The position numbers were made by a program, and so were the translations under genes. The notes under the pieces were generated by a model. It ran no database searches, was not told the origin of the DNA, and saw only the letters and a list, made by a program, of their open reading frames with translations. A stretch of DNA of 64,000 bases, taken from positions 1 to 64,000 of the forward strand of contig NZ_JAVHXT010000015.1 in assembly GCF_031119335.1 (NCBI RefSeq), given 5' to 3'. Below, one piece after another: positions 25,190-33,418 of the stretch (position 1 is the stretch's first letter; each line of letters starts with the position of its first letter). Source of the DNA: Pedobacter sp. Lineage in GTDB: Bacteria > Bacteroidota > Bacteroidia > Sphingobacteriales > Sphingobacteriaceae.

Positions 25190-25220
25190 TTTAGTCTTTA
25201 GTCTTTAGTCTTTAACCTAA
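25190..25220 (+). repeat. TTTAGTC tandem words right of the four-helix-bundle gene
   Basis: TTTAGTC repeated three times in succession (TTTAGTCTTTAGTCTTTAGT, then CTTTAACCTA) just before the argD start codon. Same words as on the left side of the gene. Confidence 0.7.
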
Positions 25221-25226
25221 AATAGA

Positions 25227-26357
25227 ATGAACTTATACGACGTATATCCATTAAACGACATAGAAATCACAAAAGCATCGGGCAGCAATGTTTGGGATGT
25301 TAACGGACAAAAATATTTAGACCTATATGGCGGTCATGCGGTAATTAGCATTGGCCATACCAATCCGCATTATGTGCAACGTTTAACCGAGCAGTTAAAC
25401 AAAGTTGGCTTTTACTCTAACTCTATCAAAATCCCTTTGCAAGCAGAATTGGCAGAGAAATTAGGACAGGTTTCAGGGAAAAAAGATTACCAATTGTTTT
25501 TGGTGAACTCGGGAGCTGAAGCGAATGAAAATGCACTAAAATTAGCCTCTTTCTACAACGGAAGAAAGAAAATTATCGCTTTTAGTGGTGCTTTCCACGG
25601 GCGTACTGCATTGGCCGTTGCTGCGACTGATAACCCTAAAATTGTAGCGCCAGTTAACCAAACAGAGAACGTTATCTTTTTGCCATTTAATAACGAAGTA
25701 GCTTTAGAGGAAACCTTCAAATCACAAGGAAACGAAATTGCTGCAGTAATTATCGAAGGCATCCAAGGTGTGGGTGGTATCAAAGAAGCTTCAAAAAGTT
25801 TCTTGCAAAAAATCCGTTCGCTCTGCGATGAATATAACTCTGTTTACATTGCTGATAGCGTACAATGTGGCTATGGCAGAACAGGTCAGTTCTATTCGCA
25901 TGATTGGGCTGGTGTAGATGCAGATGTTTACACCATGGCTAAAGGAATGGGCAACGGATTTCCGATTTCAGGGATTTCAATTGCTCCGAAATTTAAACCT
26001 TGGCACGGACAGTTAGGTACTACTTTCGGAGGTAATCATTTAGCTTGTGCAGCAGGATTGGCAGTTTTAGAGGTTATCGAGAAAGATAACTTGATGAAAA
26101 ATGCTGAAGAAATAGGAACTTACCTAATCGAAGAGTTGAAGAAATTTGAGCAAGTAAAGGAAGTACGTGGCAGAGGCTTAATGATTGGTATCGAGTTACC
26201 AGAAGAATTAGCTCACGTGAAGAAAGATTTGTTGTTCAAACATTTCGTATTTACAGGCGAAGCGAAGCCAAATGTAATTCGTTTATTGCCAGCTTTGAAT
26301 TTGACAAAAGAACATGCAGACGATTTCCTAAAAGCATTTGCTGAATTAGTGAAATAA
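25227..26357 (+). CDS. argD: N-acylornithine aminotransferase
   Basis: PLP-dependent class III aminotransferase that makes N-acyl-ornithine from the semialdehyde using glutamate. 376 residues. Visible: YGGHAVISIGHTNPH, the phosphate-binding NSGAEANENALKLA, AFHGRTALAVAAT, IIEGIQGVGG, cofactor Asp in YIADSVQCGYGRTG, and the Schiff-base lysine in MAKGMGNGFPISG. Probably acts on succinylated substrates here, by inference from ArgF'. Preceded directly by TTTAGTC repeats. Confidence 0.95.
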   Translation: MNLYDVYPLNDIEITKASGSNVWDVNGQKYLDLYGGHAVISIGHTNPHYVQRLTEQLNKVGFYSNSIKIPLQAELAEKLGQVSGKKDYQLFLVNSGAEANENALKLASFYNGRKKIIAFSGAFHGRTALAVAATDNPKIVAPVNQTENVIFLPFNNEVALEETFKSQGNEIAAVIIEGIQGVGGIKEASKSFLQKIRSLCDEYNSVYIADSVQCGYGRTGQFYSHDWAGVDADVYTMAKGMGNGFPISGISIAPKFKPWHGQLGTTFGGNHLACAAGLAVLEVIEKDNLMKNAEEIGTYLIEELKKFEQVKEVRGRGLMIGIELPEELAHVKKDLLFKHFVFTGEAKPNVIRLLPALNLTKEHADDFLKAFAELVK

Positions 26358-26447
26358 AACAAACCGCCTCGCAATGACGAGATAACATAGAGAAACGGTG
26401 CAGGAAAACCTTAAACCCTATACCTTAAACCTTATACCTTTTAAAAT

Positions 26448-27431
26448 ATGAAGTTGTTTTCTTCCGTACACGATGTAACCGACATCAAACAATTAGTATC
26501 CAGTGCATTGGCTTTAAAAGCCAGTCCTTATGTTTATGGCGATTTGGGTAAAAATAAAACCCTTGGTTTGGTATTTATGAACCCAAGTTTGCGTACCCGT
26601 TTAAGTACCCAAAAGGCTGCCCTTAATCTAGGGATGAACGTGATGGTCATGAACATGGATAAAGAAGGTTGGGCTCTGGAAACACAAGACGGTGTGATTA
26701 TGAATGGTACGACCGTAGAACATATCCGTGAAGCTGCTGCGGTAATGGGCGAGTATTGCGATATCCTTGGTTTGCGTTCTTTTCCAAAGCTGCAAGATAG
26801 AGACGAAGATTATAACGAAGAGTTCTTCAATAAGTTCGTGAAGTTTTGTGGCGTACCTGTGGTGAGTTTAGAAAGTGCAACCAGACATCCTTTGCAAAGT
26901 TTGGCAGACTTGATTACTATTACCGAAACCAACCCAGTTCCAATTGCAGATAGGGCGAATGGAAAAGTACCGAAAGTGGTTTTAGCTTGGGCACCTCACA
27001 TTAAACCTTTACCGCAGGCTGTTCCAAACTCGTTTGCCGAGTGGATGTGTAGAGCACAAGCCGAAGGAATGTTAGATTTTACCATCGCACAACCGGAAGG
27101 TTTTGAGTTGGAAGAGAGCTTTACTCCAGGGGCGAAAATTTCTCATAACTTAGATGAAGCTATCGCTGATGCGGATTACGTTTACGTGAAAAACTGGAGC
27201 AGCTATAAAGAATATGGCAAGTTGTTAGATTTCCCAGAGGGATGGATGATGAACAACGAAAAATTGAAGCTAACCAAAAATGCAAAAGTAATGCACTGCT
27301 TACCTGTTCGTAGAGACTTAGAACTGTCTTCTGAGATATTGGATGGGCCAAATTCATTGGTGATTCATGAAGCAGGAAACAGATTATGGTCTGCGCAAGC
27401 GGTATTGAAAGCGATGTTGGAGGAATTATAA
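26448..27431 (+). CDS. argF': N-succinylornithine (or N-acetylornithine) carbamoyltransferase
   Basis: Transfers a carbamoyl group to N-acylornithine to give N-acylcitrulline. 327 residues. The carbamoyl-phosphate loop is FMNPSLRTRLSTQ (SLRTR at 47-51) rather than the STRTR of ordinary ornithine transcarbamylases; TRHPLQSLADL and the C-terminal HCLPVRRD are present. This is the AOTCase/SOTCase type. At the residue separating the two activities (Glu92 in the Xanthomonas acetyl enzyme, Pro90 in the Bacteroides fragilis succinyl enzyme) this protein has Val90, in VIMNGTTVEHI. That favours succinylornithine, because loss of the Glu was reported to switch specificity. Confidence 0.94.
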   Translation: MKLFSSVHDVTDIKQLVSSALALKASPYVYGDLGKNKTLGLVFMNPSLRTRLSTQKAALNLGMNVMVMNMDKEGWALETQDGVIMNGTTVEHIREAAAVMGEYCDILGLRSFPKLQDRDEDYNEEFFNKFVKFCGVPVVSLESATRHPLQSLADLITITETNPVPIADRANGKVPKVVLAWAPHIKPLPQAVPNSFAEWMCRAQAEGMLDFTIAQPEGFELEESFTPGAKISHNLDEAIADADYVYVKNWSSYKEYGKLLDFPEGWMMNNEKLKLTKNAKVMHCLPVRRDLELSSEILDGPNSLVIHEAGNRLWSAQAVLKAMLEEL

Positions 27432-27459
27432 AAGCAGAAAGACTAAAGCTTTGCGAAGA

Positions 27460-27496
27460 GTAGACTTACGAAGTTTCGAAAACTTCGTAAGTCTAC
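27460..27496. repeat. Perfect 17-bp hairpin element after argF'
   Basis: GTAGACTTACGAAGTTT (27460-27476) / AAACTTCGTAAGTCTAC (27480-27496), loop CGA. The shorter relative AGACTTACGAAG / CTTCGTAAGTCT occurs at 38129-38162. No T-tract follows, so this is a repeat element rather than a classic terminator. Confidence 0.85.
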
Positions 27497-27570
27497 AAAT
27501 AAAGTTTTAACCCAACTTGGGCAGACTTGTTTGAAACATTAGATTGAGCATTAGCCTAGCAAACGCTTTA

Positions 27571-27599
27571 AGATTGCTTCGCAGGCTCGCAATGACGAT
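27571..27599 (+). repeat. ATTGCTTCG...CGCAATGACG element before the VOC gene
   Basis: AGATTGCTTCGCAGGCTCGC followed by AATGACGAT. The same words recur near 26369, 28876, 29071, 35413 and 39513, in both orientations. Confidence 0.7.
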
Positions 27600-27607
27600 A
27601 GTAGATT

Positions 27608-27952
27608 ATGCAAAAACTAAAACGCGAACAAATACAATACATCGAGTTCTTATCAGCAGATGTTAACAAAGCGAAGGATTTTTACACCAAATGCTTTGGT
27701 TGGAAGTTTACCGATTACAGTCCTAACTATACTGCATTTGAAGGTGAATATGTTGACGGCGGATTTACCACAGGTAAACCTATAAATGGAACTATTTTGG
27801 TAATACTTTATTCCGCAGACCTTGAAGCAACCAGAGATAAAGTATTGGCTGCTGGCGGAAAAATAGTGAAAGACATTTTTAGTTTTCCTGGAGGTAGGCG
27901 TTTCCAGTTTACCGACCCTGATGACTATGAATTGGCGGTTTGGTCGGAATAA
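27608..27952 (+). CDS. VOC-family (glyoxalase/bleomycin-resistance-like) protein
   Basis: 114 residues, one vicinal-oxygen-chelate unit: QIQYIEFLSADVNKAKDFYTKCFGWKF (first beta-alpha-beta), then VILYSADLEATRDKVLAAGGKIVKDIFSFPGGRRFQFTDPDDYELAVW. Usually a homodimer binding a metal at H/E positions, but the conserved His/Glu pattern is only partly present. No known arginine role; located between argF' and argB and surrounded by repeats, so a passenger gene is likely. Substrate unknown. Confidence 0.88.
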   Translation: MQKLKREQIQYIEFLSADVNKAKDFYTKCFGWKFTDYSPNYTAFEGEYVDGGFTTGKPINGTILVILYSADLEATRDKVLAAGGKIVKDIFSFPGGRRFQFTDPDDYELAVWSE

Positions 27953-28045
27953 GATAGTTACAGTTGAAAGTCGCAGTTTGCTATTTTCAACAATAAAACA
28001 ATAGAGCAATTTAACAATTCCCTTTTTTAGGGGCTAAGAAGGCTT

Positions 28046-28834
28046 ATGCAAAAACTAACCATCATAAAAATAGGCGGAAACGTCATAGATAACTCCGAAA
28101 ACTTGCATCATTTCTTGCAAGATTTTACTGTACTAGAAGGACCAAAAATATTAATTCATGGTGGTGGTAAAATTGCTACCGAAACTAGCGCTTCTTTAGG
28201 TGTTGAAGCAAAAATGGTCGATGGACGCAGGATTACCGATATTGATACTTTGCGTGTAGTTACGATGGTTTACGCAGGGCTGATTAACAAGAATATCGTA
28301 GCCCAATTGCAAGCTAAAGGTAGTAACGCTATAGGCTTAACTGGGGCGGATGGAAATATCATTAAAGCGAAAAAGCGCCCAGTAAAAGAAATTGATTATG
28401 GTTTTGTAGGTGATTTGGATGAAAGCTCGGTTTCTGTACCTTCTTTAACGAATTTACTACAAGCTGGGTTTGTGCCCGTACTTTGTGCCATTACCCATGA
28501 CGGTGAAACGCAGTTACTAAATACAAATGCTGACACGATTGCTTCGGCGGTAGCGGTAGCAATGTCTAGCGCTTATGAAACACATTTGGTATATTGCTTC
28601 GAGAAAAAAGGGGTGCTGAAAGATGTAAACGATGATGCAACGGTGGTGAGAGAAATCCGTTCATCAGATTTTGAACCGTTAAAAGCGGATGGAACTGTAG
28701 CTGGTGGGATGATACCGAAATTACATAACGCTTTTGAAGCGATTAACAAAGGCGTAACGTCGGTGTATATTGGCAAAGCCGATGAATTAGCGGAGATTGG
28801 GAAAGGGACTTTTGGAACGAAATTAAGCCCTTAA
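28046..28834 (+). CDS. argB: N-acylglutamate kinase
   Basis: Phosphorylates N-acylglutamate with ATP, second step of the pathway. 262 residues. Amino-acid-kinase motifs: IIKIGGNVID (2-10 region), ILIHGGGKIATE, MVDGRRITD, IGLTGADGNII, and LNTNADTIASAVAVAMSS. Order within the cluster is unusual only in that a VOC gene precedes it. Its last codons and stop overlap the start of a palindromic repeat (28829-28852), so the present C-terminus KLSP may have been set by that insertion. Confidence 0.95.
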   Translation: MQKLTIIKIGGNVIDNSENLHHFLQDFTVLEGPKILIHGGGKIATETSASLGVEAKMVDGRRITDIDTLRVVTMVYAGLINKNIVAQLQAKGSNAIGLTGADGNIIKAKKRPVKEIDYGFVGDLDESSVSVPSLTNLLQAGFVPVLCAITHDGETQLLNTNADTIASAVAVAMSSAYETHLVYCFEKKGVLKDVNDDATVVREIRSSDFEPLKADGTVAGGMIPKLHNAFEAINKGVTSVYIGKADELAEIGKGTFGTKLSP

Positions 28835-28852
28835 ATCCCCTAAAGGGGACTT
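28829..28852 (-). repeat. CCCC-TTTA-GGGG palindrome overlapping the argB stop
   Basis: Read on the minus strand: AAGTCCCCTTTAGGGGATTT then AAGG, matching the argC-internal copy (24240) over 20 bases. The argB TAA (28832-28834) lies inside the element. Confidence 0.8.
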
Positions 28853-29251
28853 GGCATTGAGGTTAAGATAACCGCTTCGTCATTGCGAGGAACGAAGCAA
28901 TCTTACAACTATGGATTAGTTGTCTTTCGCTTTAAGATTTCTTTCCCGAATAATCGGGACTGACTGTGCCTCGCAATGATGGGAGTAGGTTGGGCTTGGA
29001 GGTGAATAGCAAAAGCTTTCGTTCCCTAAACCTGATAGTAGCGGAAATACTTTTTTATTGCGCCCGACTTGAAAGATTGCTTCGTCGTTCCTTCTCGCAA
29101 TGACGGAGAAGGAGGCATGAAAAGAAGTTTAAAAAAGATTGGAGCGAATAGCAGGACTGACTTTAAAAAGAGCATCGAAACTGCTTTTCAAAAAATAGAA
29201 ATTAGTGTAATCAAATAATAGGTGTAATCAATCCGAAGGAAAATTTTAATC
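28835..29251. other. argB-proC spacer filled with dispersed repeats
   Basis: No gene seen. Holds the tail of the palindrome at 28829, an inverted element with TCATTGCGAGG (28876-28886) and CCTCGCAATGA (about 28969-28979) at its ends and a CCCGAATAATCGGG hairpin inside, and a further ATTGCTTCGTCG...CGCAATGACG element (29071-29105). The last 100 bases are A-rich and precede proC. Confidence 0.7.
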
Positions 29252-30058
29252 ATGGCAAAAAAAATAACCATTATCGGTAGCGGAAATATCGGACTGTCAT
29301 TAGCGAAAGGACTGGTAAACAAAGCATATTGCAAGGCGGAAAACATCACTTTAACCCGTAGAAATATCAAACTGATGACGGAAGAAGTGGCTGCTGGATT
29401 TAAGGTAAGTGACGATAATTTAGCCGCAATTGAAGGTGTTGATATTGTAGTTTTAGCAGTTTTGCCGCAACAATTGAAAAAGGTTTTAACACAATTAGCT
29501 CCTGCTGTAAATCCGGAAAAACAGTTGTTTGTTTCGGTGATTTCGGGGGTAACTTGTGCTGATGTTCGTAAAGAATTGGGCGAAAATGTACAGGTAATTA
29601 GGGCTATGCCGAACACGGCGATTTCTATTGGGCAAAGCATGACTTGCGTGGCTACAGACACTGCTTCAGAAGAAAACCTGAATGAAGTAGTGACCTTATT
29701 CGAAACGGTTGGCGCTGTGGTAACTATTCAAGAAGATTTAATGACTTCGGCAACGGCTTTGTGTGCTTGTGGTATCGCGTTCTTTTTACGTAGTATTAGA
29801 GCAGCGTCGCAAGGCGGGGTTGAGATTGGTTTTCATGCGCATGATGCCTTGAAAATGGCAGTGCAAACCGCAAAAGGAGCCGCAGATTTACTGTTATTGA
29901 ACGAAACGCATCCGGAAACTGAAATAGATAAAGTAACTTCGCCGAAGGGCTGTACCATTGCAGGTTTAAATGAAATGGAGCATAATGGTTTCAGTTCATC
30001 GCTAATTAAAGGAATTAAACTATCGGCTAAGAAAGCTGGTGGACTGTACAATGAATAG
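29252..30058 (+). CDS. proC: Pyrroline-5-carboxylate reductase
   Basis: Makes proline from pyrroline-5-carboxylate with NADPH. 268 residues. N-terminal nucleotide fold ITIIGSGNIGLSLAKGL, then VVLAVLPQQLKKVL, VSVISGVTCADVRKEL, QVIRAMPNTAISIGQSM, and the C-terminal dimer domain with SPKGCTIAGLNEMEHNGFSSSL. Proline synthesis shares glutamate-semialdehyde chemistry with ornithine; a proC gene inside Bacteroidota arg clusters is something I recall as common. Followed by a spacer of GACTAAA- and ACTTGATACT-type words. Confidence 0.93.
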   Translation: MAKKITIIGSGNIGLSLAKGLVNKAYCKAENITLTRRNIKLMTEEVAAGFKVSDDNLAAIEGVDIVVLAVLPQQLKKVLTQLAPAVNPEKQLFVSVISGVTCADVRKELGENVQVIRAMPNTAISIGQSMTCVATDTASEENLNEVVTLFETVGAVVTIQEDLMTSATALCACGIAFFLRSIRAASQGGVEIGFHAHDALKMAVQTAKGAADLLLLNETHPETEIDKVTSPKGCTIAGLNEMEHNGFSSSLIKGIKLSAKKAGGLYNE

Positions 30059-30180
30059 GGCTTGGAAGGCTGAAGGTTTAGACTAAAGCTGAAAGACCAA
30101 ACACTAAAGAGGAAAGAGTGCACAGATTAGAGATTTAGCTTGAAGTCTCGATACTTGATACTCGCTACTTGATACTTAAA
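30059..30180. repeat. Word-repeat spacer between proC and argE
   Basis: TTTAGACTAAAGCTGAAAGA and related GACCAAACACTAAAG words (30078-30112), followed by CGATACTTGATACTCGCTAC then TTGATACTT (30150-30178), a degenerate tandem of ACTTGAT/ACTCGCT units ending just before the argE ATG. Confidence 0.6.
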
Positions 30181-31245
30181 ATGATTGAAAAACTAATTAA
30201 AGAAAGTACGGAATTACTGCGTGATTTAATCCGCATACAGTCTTTTAGTAAGGAAGAAGATAGAACTGCGAATTTAATTGCGCAGTTTTTGGGAGAGCAC
30301 GGTATTAAAACCAACCGTAAGTTGAACAATGTTTGGGCTTTTAACAAGCATTTTGATGCGTCGAAGCCCACCATTTTATTGAACTCGCATCACGATACGG
30401 TAAAACCGAATTCTGGCTATACCCGCGACCCTTATGATGCAGCGATTGAAGACGGCAAGTTATTTGGCTTGGGCAGTAATGATGCGGGCGGTTGCTTGGT
30501 ATCGTTAATTGCTACTTTCTTGTATTTCTACGAACAGGAAGGTTTAAAATATAACTTCTGTTTAGCAGCAACTGCCGAAGAAGAAATCTCTGGAAACGAT
30601 GGTTTAGAACTGGTTATTCCAGATTTGGGAGAATTGGAGTTTGCCATTGTGGGTGAACCTACAGAAATGCACTTGGCCATTGCTGAAAAAGGTTTGTTGG
30701 TGATAGATTGCACGGCTCACGGAAAAGCTGGTCACGCAGCTCGTGAAGAAGGTGAAAATGCTATTTACAAAGCCTTGCCAGATATCGAATGGTTCCGAAC
30801 TTATCAATTCCCGAAAGTATCAGAGGTTTTTGGTCCAGTAAAAATGACGGTGACAATTATTAACGCTGGTTCGCAACATAACGTAGTGCCTGCAAATTGT
30901 ACTTTCACTGTTGATGTTCGGGTAACGGACGCTTACACCAACGAAGAAGTAGTTGAAATCATCAAACAACATGTTGGCTGCGAAGTAAAACCACGGTCGG
31001 TAAGGTTAAAACCATCATCAATCGATAAAAATCATCCAATTGTGGTATCGGGAATAGCTTTAGGAAAAACCACTTACGGTTCGCCTACTACTTCAGACCA
31101 AGCTTTGTTGTCTATTCCATCGTTGAAATGTGGTCCAGGTTTTTCTGGTCGCTCGCACATGGCCGATGAGTTTTTGTATGTAGATGAAATTAGACAAGGT
31201 ATTGAGGGGTATATCGCAATGTTAAAACCAGTGGTGGGATTGTAA
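30181..31245 (+). CDS. argE: M20-family N-acyl-ornithine/citrulline deacylase
   Basis: Removes the acyl group late in the pathway, here probably from N-succinylcitrulline or N-acylcitrulline. 354 residues from the ATG at 30181. M20 metal ligands: LLNSHHDTVKP (His, with the following Asp), GLGSNDAGGC (bridging Asp), CLAATAEEEISG (Glu-Glu), and GEPTEMHLAIAEKG; the dimerisation lid is at about 170-270. The ArgE/ArgJ distinction is by family; since ArgF' acts on acylated ornithine, deacylation after carbamoylation is expected. Cytoplasmic. Confidence 0.92.
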   Translation: MIEKLIKESTELLRDLIRIQSFSKEEDRTANLIAQFLGEHGIKTNRKLNNVWAFNKHFDASKPTILLNSHHDTVKPNSGYTRDPYDAAIEDGKLFGLGSNDAGGCLVSLIATFLYFYEQEGLKYNFCLAATAEEEISGNDGLELVIPDLGELEFAIVGEPTEMHLAIAEKGLLVIDCTAHGKAGHAAREEGENAIYKALPDIEWFRTYQFPKVSEVFGPVKMTVTIINAGSQHNVVPANCTFTVDVRVTDAYTNEEVVEIIKQHVGCEVKPRSVRLKPSSIDKNHPIVVSGIALGKTTYGSPTTSDQALLSIPSLKCGPGFSGRSHMADEFLYVDEIRQGIEGYIAMLKPVVGL

Positions 31246-31270
31246 AAGAATTCGTTTAAGCCTAAGCGGT

Positions 31271-31368
31271 CGTCATTGCCAGCTTGACTGGCAATCGTAA
31301 TGCGGTAGTATATTTTGATATATTGAATTTATTTCGCTTTACGATCCCGAAATAAATTCGGGATGACG
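31271..31368. repeat. CGTCATTGCC...GGGATGACG inverted element
   Basis: CGTCAT (31271) and ATGACG (ending 31368) bracket two hairpins: TTGCCAGCTTGACTGGCAA and CCCGAAATAAATTCGGG. Located in the argE-GNAT spacer. Similar to elements at 28876, 35322 and 39513. Confidence 0.65.
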
Positions 31369-31376
31369 AGAAATGA

Positions 31377-31973
31377 ATGTTAGAAGTAAATGAAATGACT
31401 GAAAACCTATCCCGAACCTTACAAAACCAAAAAGTAATCCTTCGCCCTTTACAGCAAAGCGATGAAGATTTGCTTTGGCCAATTACACAAGAAAAAGCAC
31501 TATGGGTTTATGGTTTGAAGGATTTAAACATTAGAGAAAACCTACATCAATATATCCAATCCGCATTGCGGGATAGAAACGAAGGCCATTGTGCGGTGTG
31601 GACAATCATTGAAGCTGGTTCTGGAAAAGTAGCAGGTTGTACTCGATTGGCCGAAATTAGTTGGAAAGATGAGCGTGGTCAAATTGGCTGGACTTGGATT
31701 GGAAAGGAATTTCAAGGCTCTGGTTTAAACAAAGCCATGAAATACGAAGTTCTGAAATACGGTTTCGAAACTTTGGGTTTAAATAGAATTGAACTCAAAG
31801 CCGATGAACGTAATATGCAATCACGAAAAGCGATATTAAAATTAGGTGCAACCGAAGAAGGCACCTTAAGACAGCACATGAAAATTGCTGATGGCTTTAT
31901 TCGTAATACAGTATTTTATAGCATTCTAAAAAGCGAATGGCCAGAAATAAAACTTAAATTAGCAGCAGGATAA
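31377..31973 (+). CDS. RimJ/RimL-type GNAT acetyltransferase
   Basis: 198 residues; an in-frame ATG at 31395 would give 192. Pattern of the protein/small-molecule N-acetyltransferase branch: VILRPLQQSDEDLLWPIT, GCTRLAEISWKDERGQIGWTWIGKEFQGSGLNKAMKYEVLKY with the acyl-CoA loop (QGSGLNKA), then GLNRIELKADERNMQSRKAILKLGATEEGTLRQHM. Substrate not predictable, commonly an N-terminal or antibiotic amine. It has no evident arginine role and lies between argE and argH amid repeats. Confidence 0.9.
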   Translation: MLEVNEMTENLSRTLQNQKVILRPLQQSDEDLLWPITQEKALWVYGLKDLNIRENLHQYIQSALRDRNEGHCAVWTIIEAGSGKVAGCTRLAEISWKDERGQIGWTWIGKEFQGSGLNKAMKYEVLKYGFETLGLNRIELKADERNMQSRKAILKLGATEEGTLRQHMKIADGFIRNTVFYSILKSEWPEIKLKLAAG

Positions 31974-31998
31974 TAAAAGTGAAATTAATAGCCGATTT

Positions 31999-32054
31999 GT
32001 CATCCTGAGCATGGCGAAGGATCTATAATAGATTCCTCCTAACGTCGGAATGAC
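31999..32054. repeat. GTCATCCTGAGC...GGAATGAC inverted element
   Basis: GTCATCCTGAGCATGGCGAA at the left and AACGTCGGAATGAC at the right, with GGATCTATAATAGATTCC as an internal hairpin. It lies just before argH. Related to the element at 33624-33684. Confidence 0.7.
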
Positions 32055-32086
32055 AAGAAGCATAATTCAAAAACAAATACTCAAGA

Positions 32087-33418
32087 ATGAAAATTTGGCA
32101 GAAAAATATTGATGTAAACCAATTTGTAGAAAACTTCACCGTAGGTAAAGACCGTGAGTTAGATTTACAAATGGCAAAGTTTGATGTGTTAGGCTCTTTG
32201 GCGCACACGCAAATGCTAGAAACCATCAATTTATTAACCGCCGAAGAACTAAAAGAAGTTCAAGCAGCTTTAAAAAATATCTACAAAGAAATTGAAGAAG
32301 GCAACTTCGTCATCGAAGACAGCGTAGAAGATGTACACTCGCAAGTAGAATGGTTGTTAACTCAACGCATTGGCGAGGCTGGCAAAAAAATTCATAGCGG
32401 TCGCTCTCGTAACGACCAGGTTTTGGTAGATTTAAAATTGTACTTCCGTAGTTGTATTGAAGAAATGGTGGGTAATACAGAAGCTTTGTTCAACCAATTA
32501 ATCAAACTAAGTGAAGAACATAAAACTAAATTATTGCCAGGCTATACGCACTTGCAAATTGCCATGCCATCATCTTTTGGTTTGTGGTTTGGTGCCTATG
32601 CAGAAAGCTTGGCGGATGATATGGAGCTGATTTTGGCCGCTTGGAAAATCACCAATAAAAATCCACTAGGTTCGGCTGCGGGCTATGGCTCTTCATTCCC
32701 GCTAAACAGAACTTTAACTACCCAGCTTTTAGGCTTCGAAAGTTTGAACCATAACGTAGTTTATGCACAAATGGGTCGTGGCAAAACCGAGCGTATTTTG
32801 GCACAAGCCATGTCATCAATAGCCGCAACGTTAGCTAAAATGGCCATGGATGTTTGTTTGTTCATCAACCAAAACTTCGGTTTCATTAGTTTCCCATCAG
32901 AGTTAACGACTGGAAGTAGTATTATGCCGCACAAGAAAAACCCAGATGTTTTTGAACTGGTACGTTCACGTTGTAATAAAATTCAGGCTTTGCCTAATGA
33001 AATTGCCATGATGACCACCAATTTGCCATCGGGTTACCACAGAGATTTACAGTTGCTGAAAGAAAATCTTTTCCCGGCATTTATTTCACTGAACGAATGT
33101 TTGGAAATCACTACGTTCATGTTGCAGCACATCAGCATTAAAGACGATATCCTTAAAGATAAAAAATATGATTACCTGTTTAGCGTAGAAGTGGTAAACG
33201 AGTTGGCGTTAAACGGAATGCCGTTTAGAGATGCCTACAAAGTGGTTGGCGAGCAAATTGAAACGGGTACTTTTAAACCGATGTACGAAGTGAAGCACAC
33301 TCACGAAGGCACCATCGGAAACCTCATGAACAAAGAAATTACAGCCGGAATGCAACAGACTTTAAGTCAATTTGGGTTTGCGAAGGTTAATAAAGCTATC
33401 GAAGATTTAGTTGGTTAA
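32087..33418 (+). CDS. argH: Argininosuccinate lyase
   Basis: Splits argininosuccinate to arginine and fumarate. 443 residues. Fumarase/aspartase superfamily signature is GSSIMPHKKNPDVFE (about 277-291); other conserved parts are VEDVHSQVEWLLTQRIGEAGKKIHSGRSRNDQV, written as VEDVHSQVEWLLTQRI and KKIHSGRSRNDQV, and GYTHLQIAMPSSFGLW. It closes the cluster: no further arg gene follows in the window. carA/carB and argA-type relatives other than the GNAT gene are not seen here. Confidence 0.97.
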   Translation: MKIWQKNIDVNQFVENFTVGKDRELDLQMAKFDVLGSLAHTQMLETINLLTAEELKEVQAALKNIYKEIEEGNFVIEDSVEDVHSQVEWLLTQRIGEAGKKIHSGRSRNDQVLVDLKLYFRSCIEEMVGNTEALFNQLIKLSEEHKTKLLPGYTHLQIAMPSSFGLWFGAYAESLADDMELILAAWKITNKNPLGSAAGYGSSFPLNRTLTTQLLGFESLNHNVVYAQMGRGKTERILAQAMSSIAATLAKMAMDVCLFINQNFGFISFPSELTTGSSIMPHKKNPDVFELVRSRCNKIQALPNEIAMMTTNLPSGYHRDLQLLKENLFPAFISLNECLEITTFMLQHISIKDDILKDKKYDYLFSVEVVNELALNGMPFRDAYKVVGEQIETGTFKPMYEVKHTHEGTIGNLMNKEITAGMQQTLSQFGFAKVNKAIEDLVG

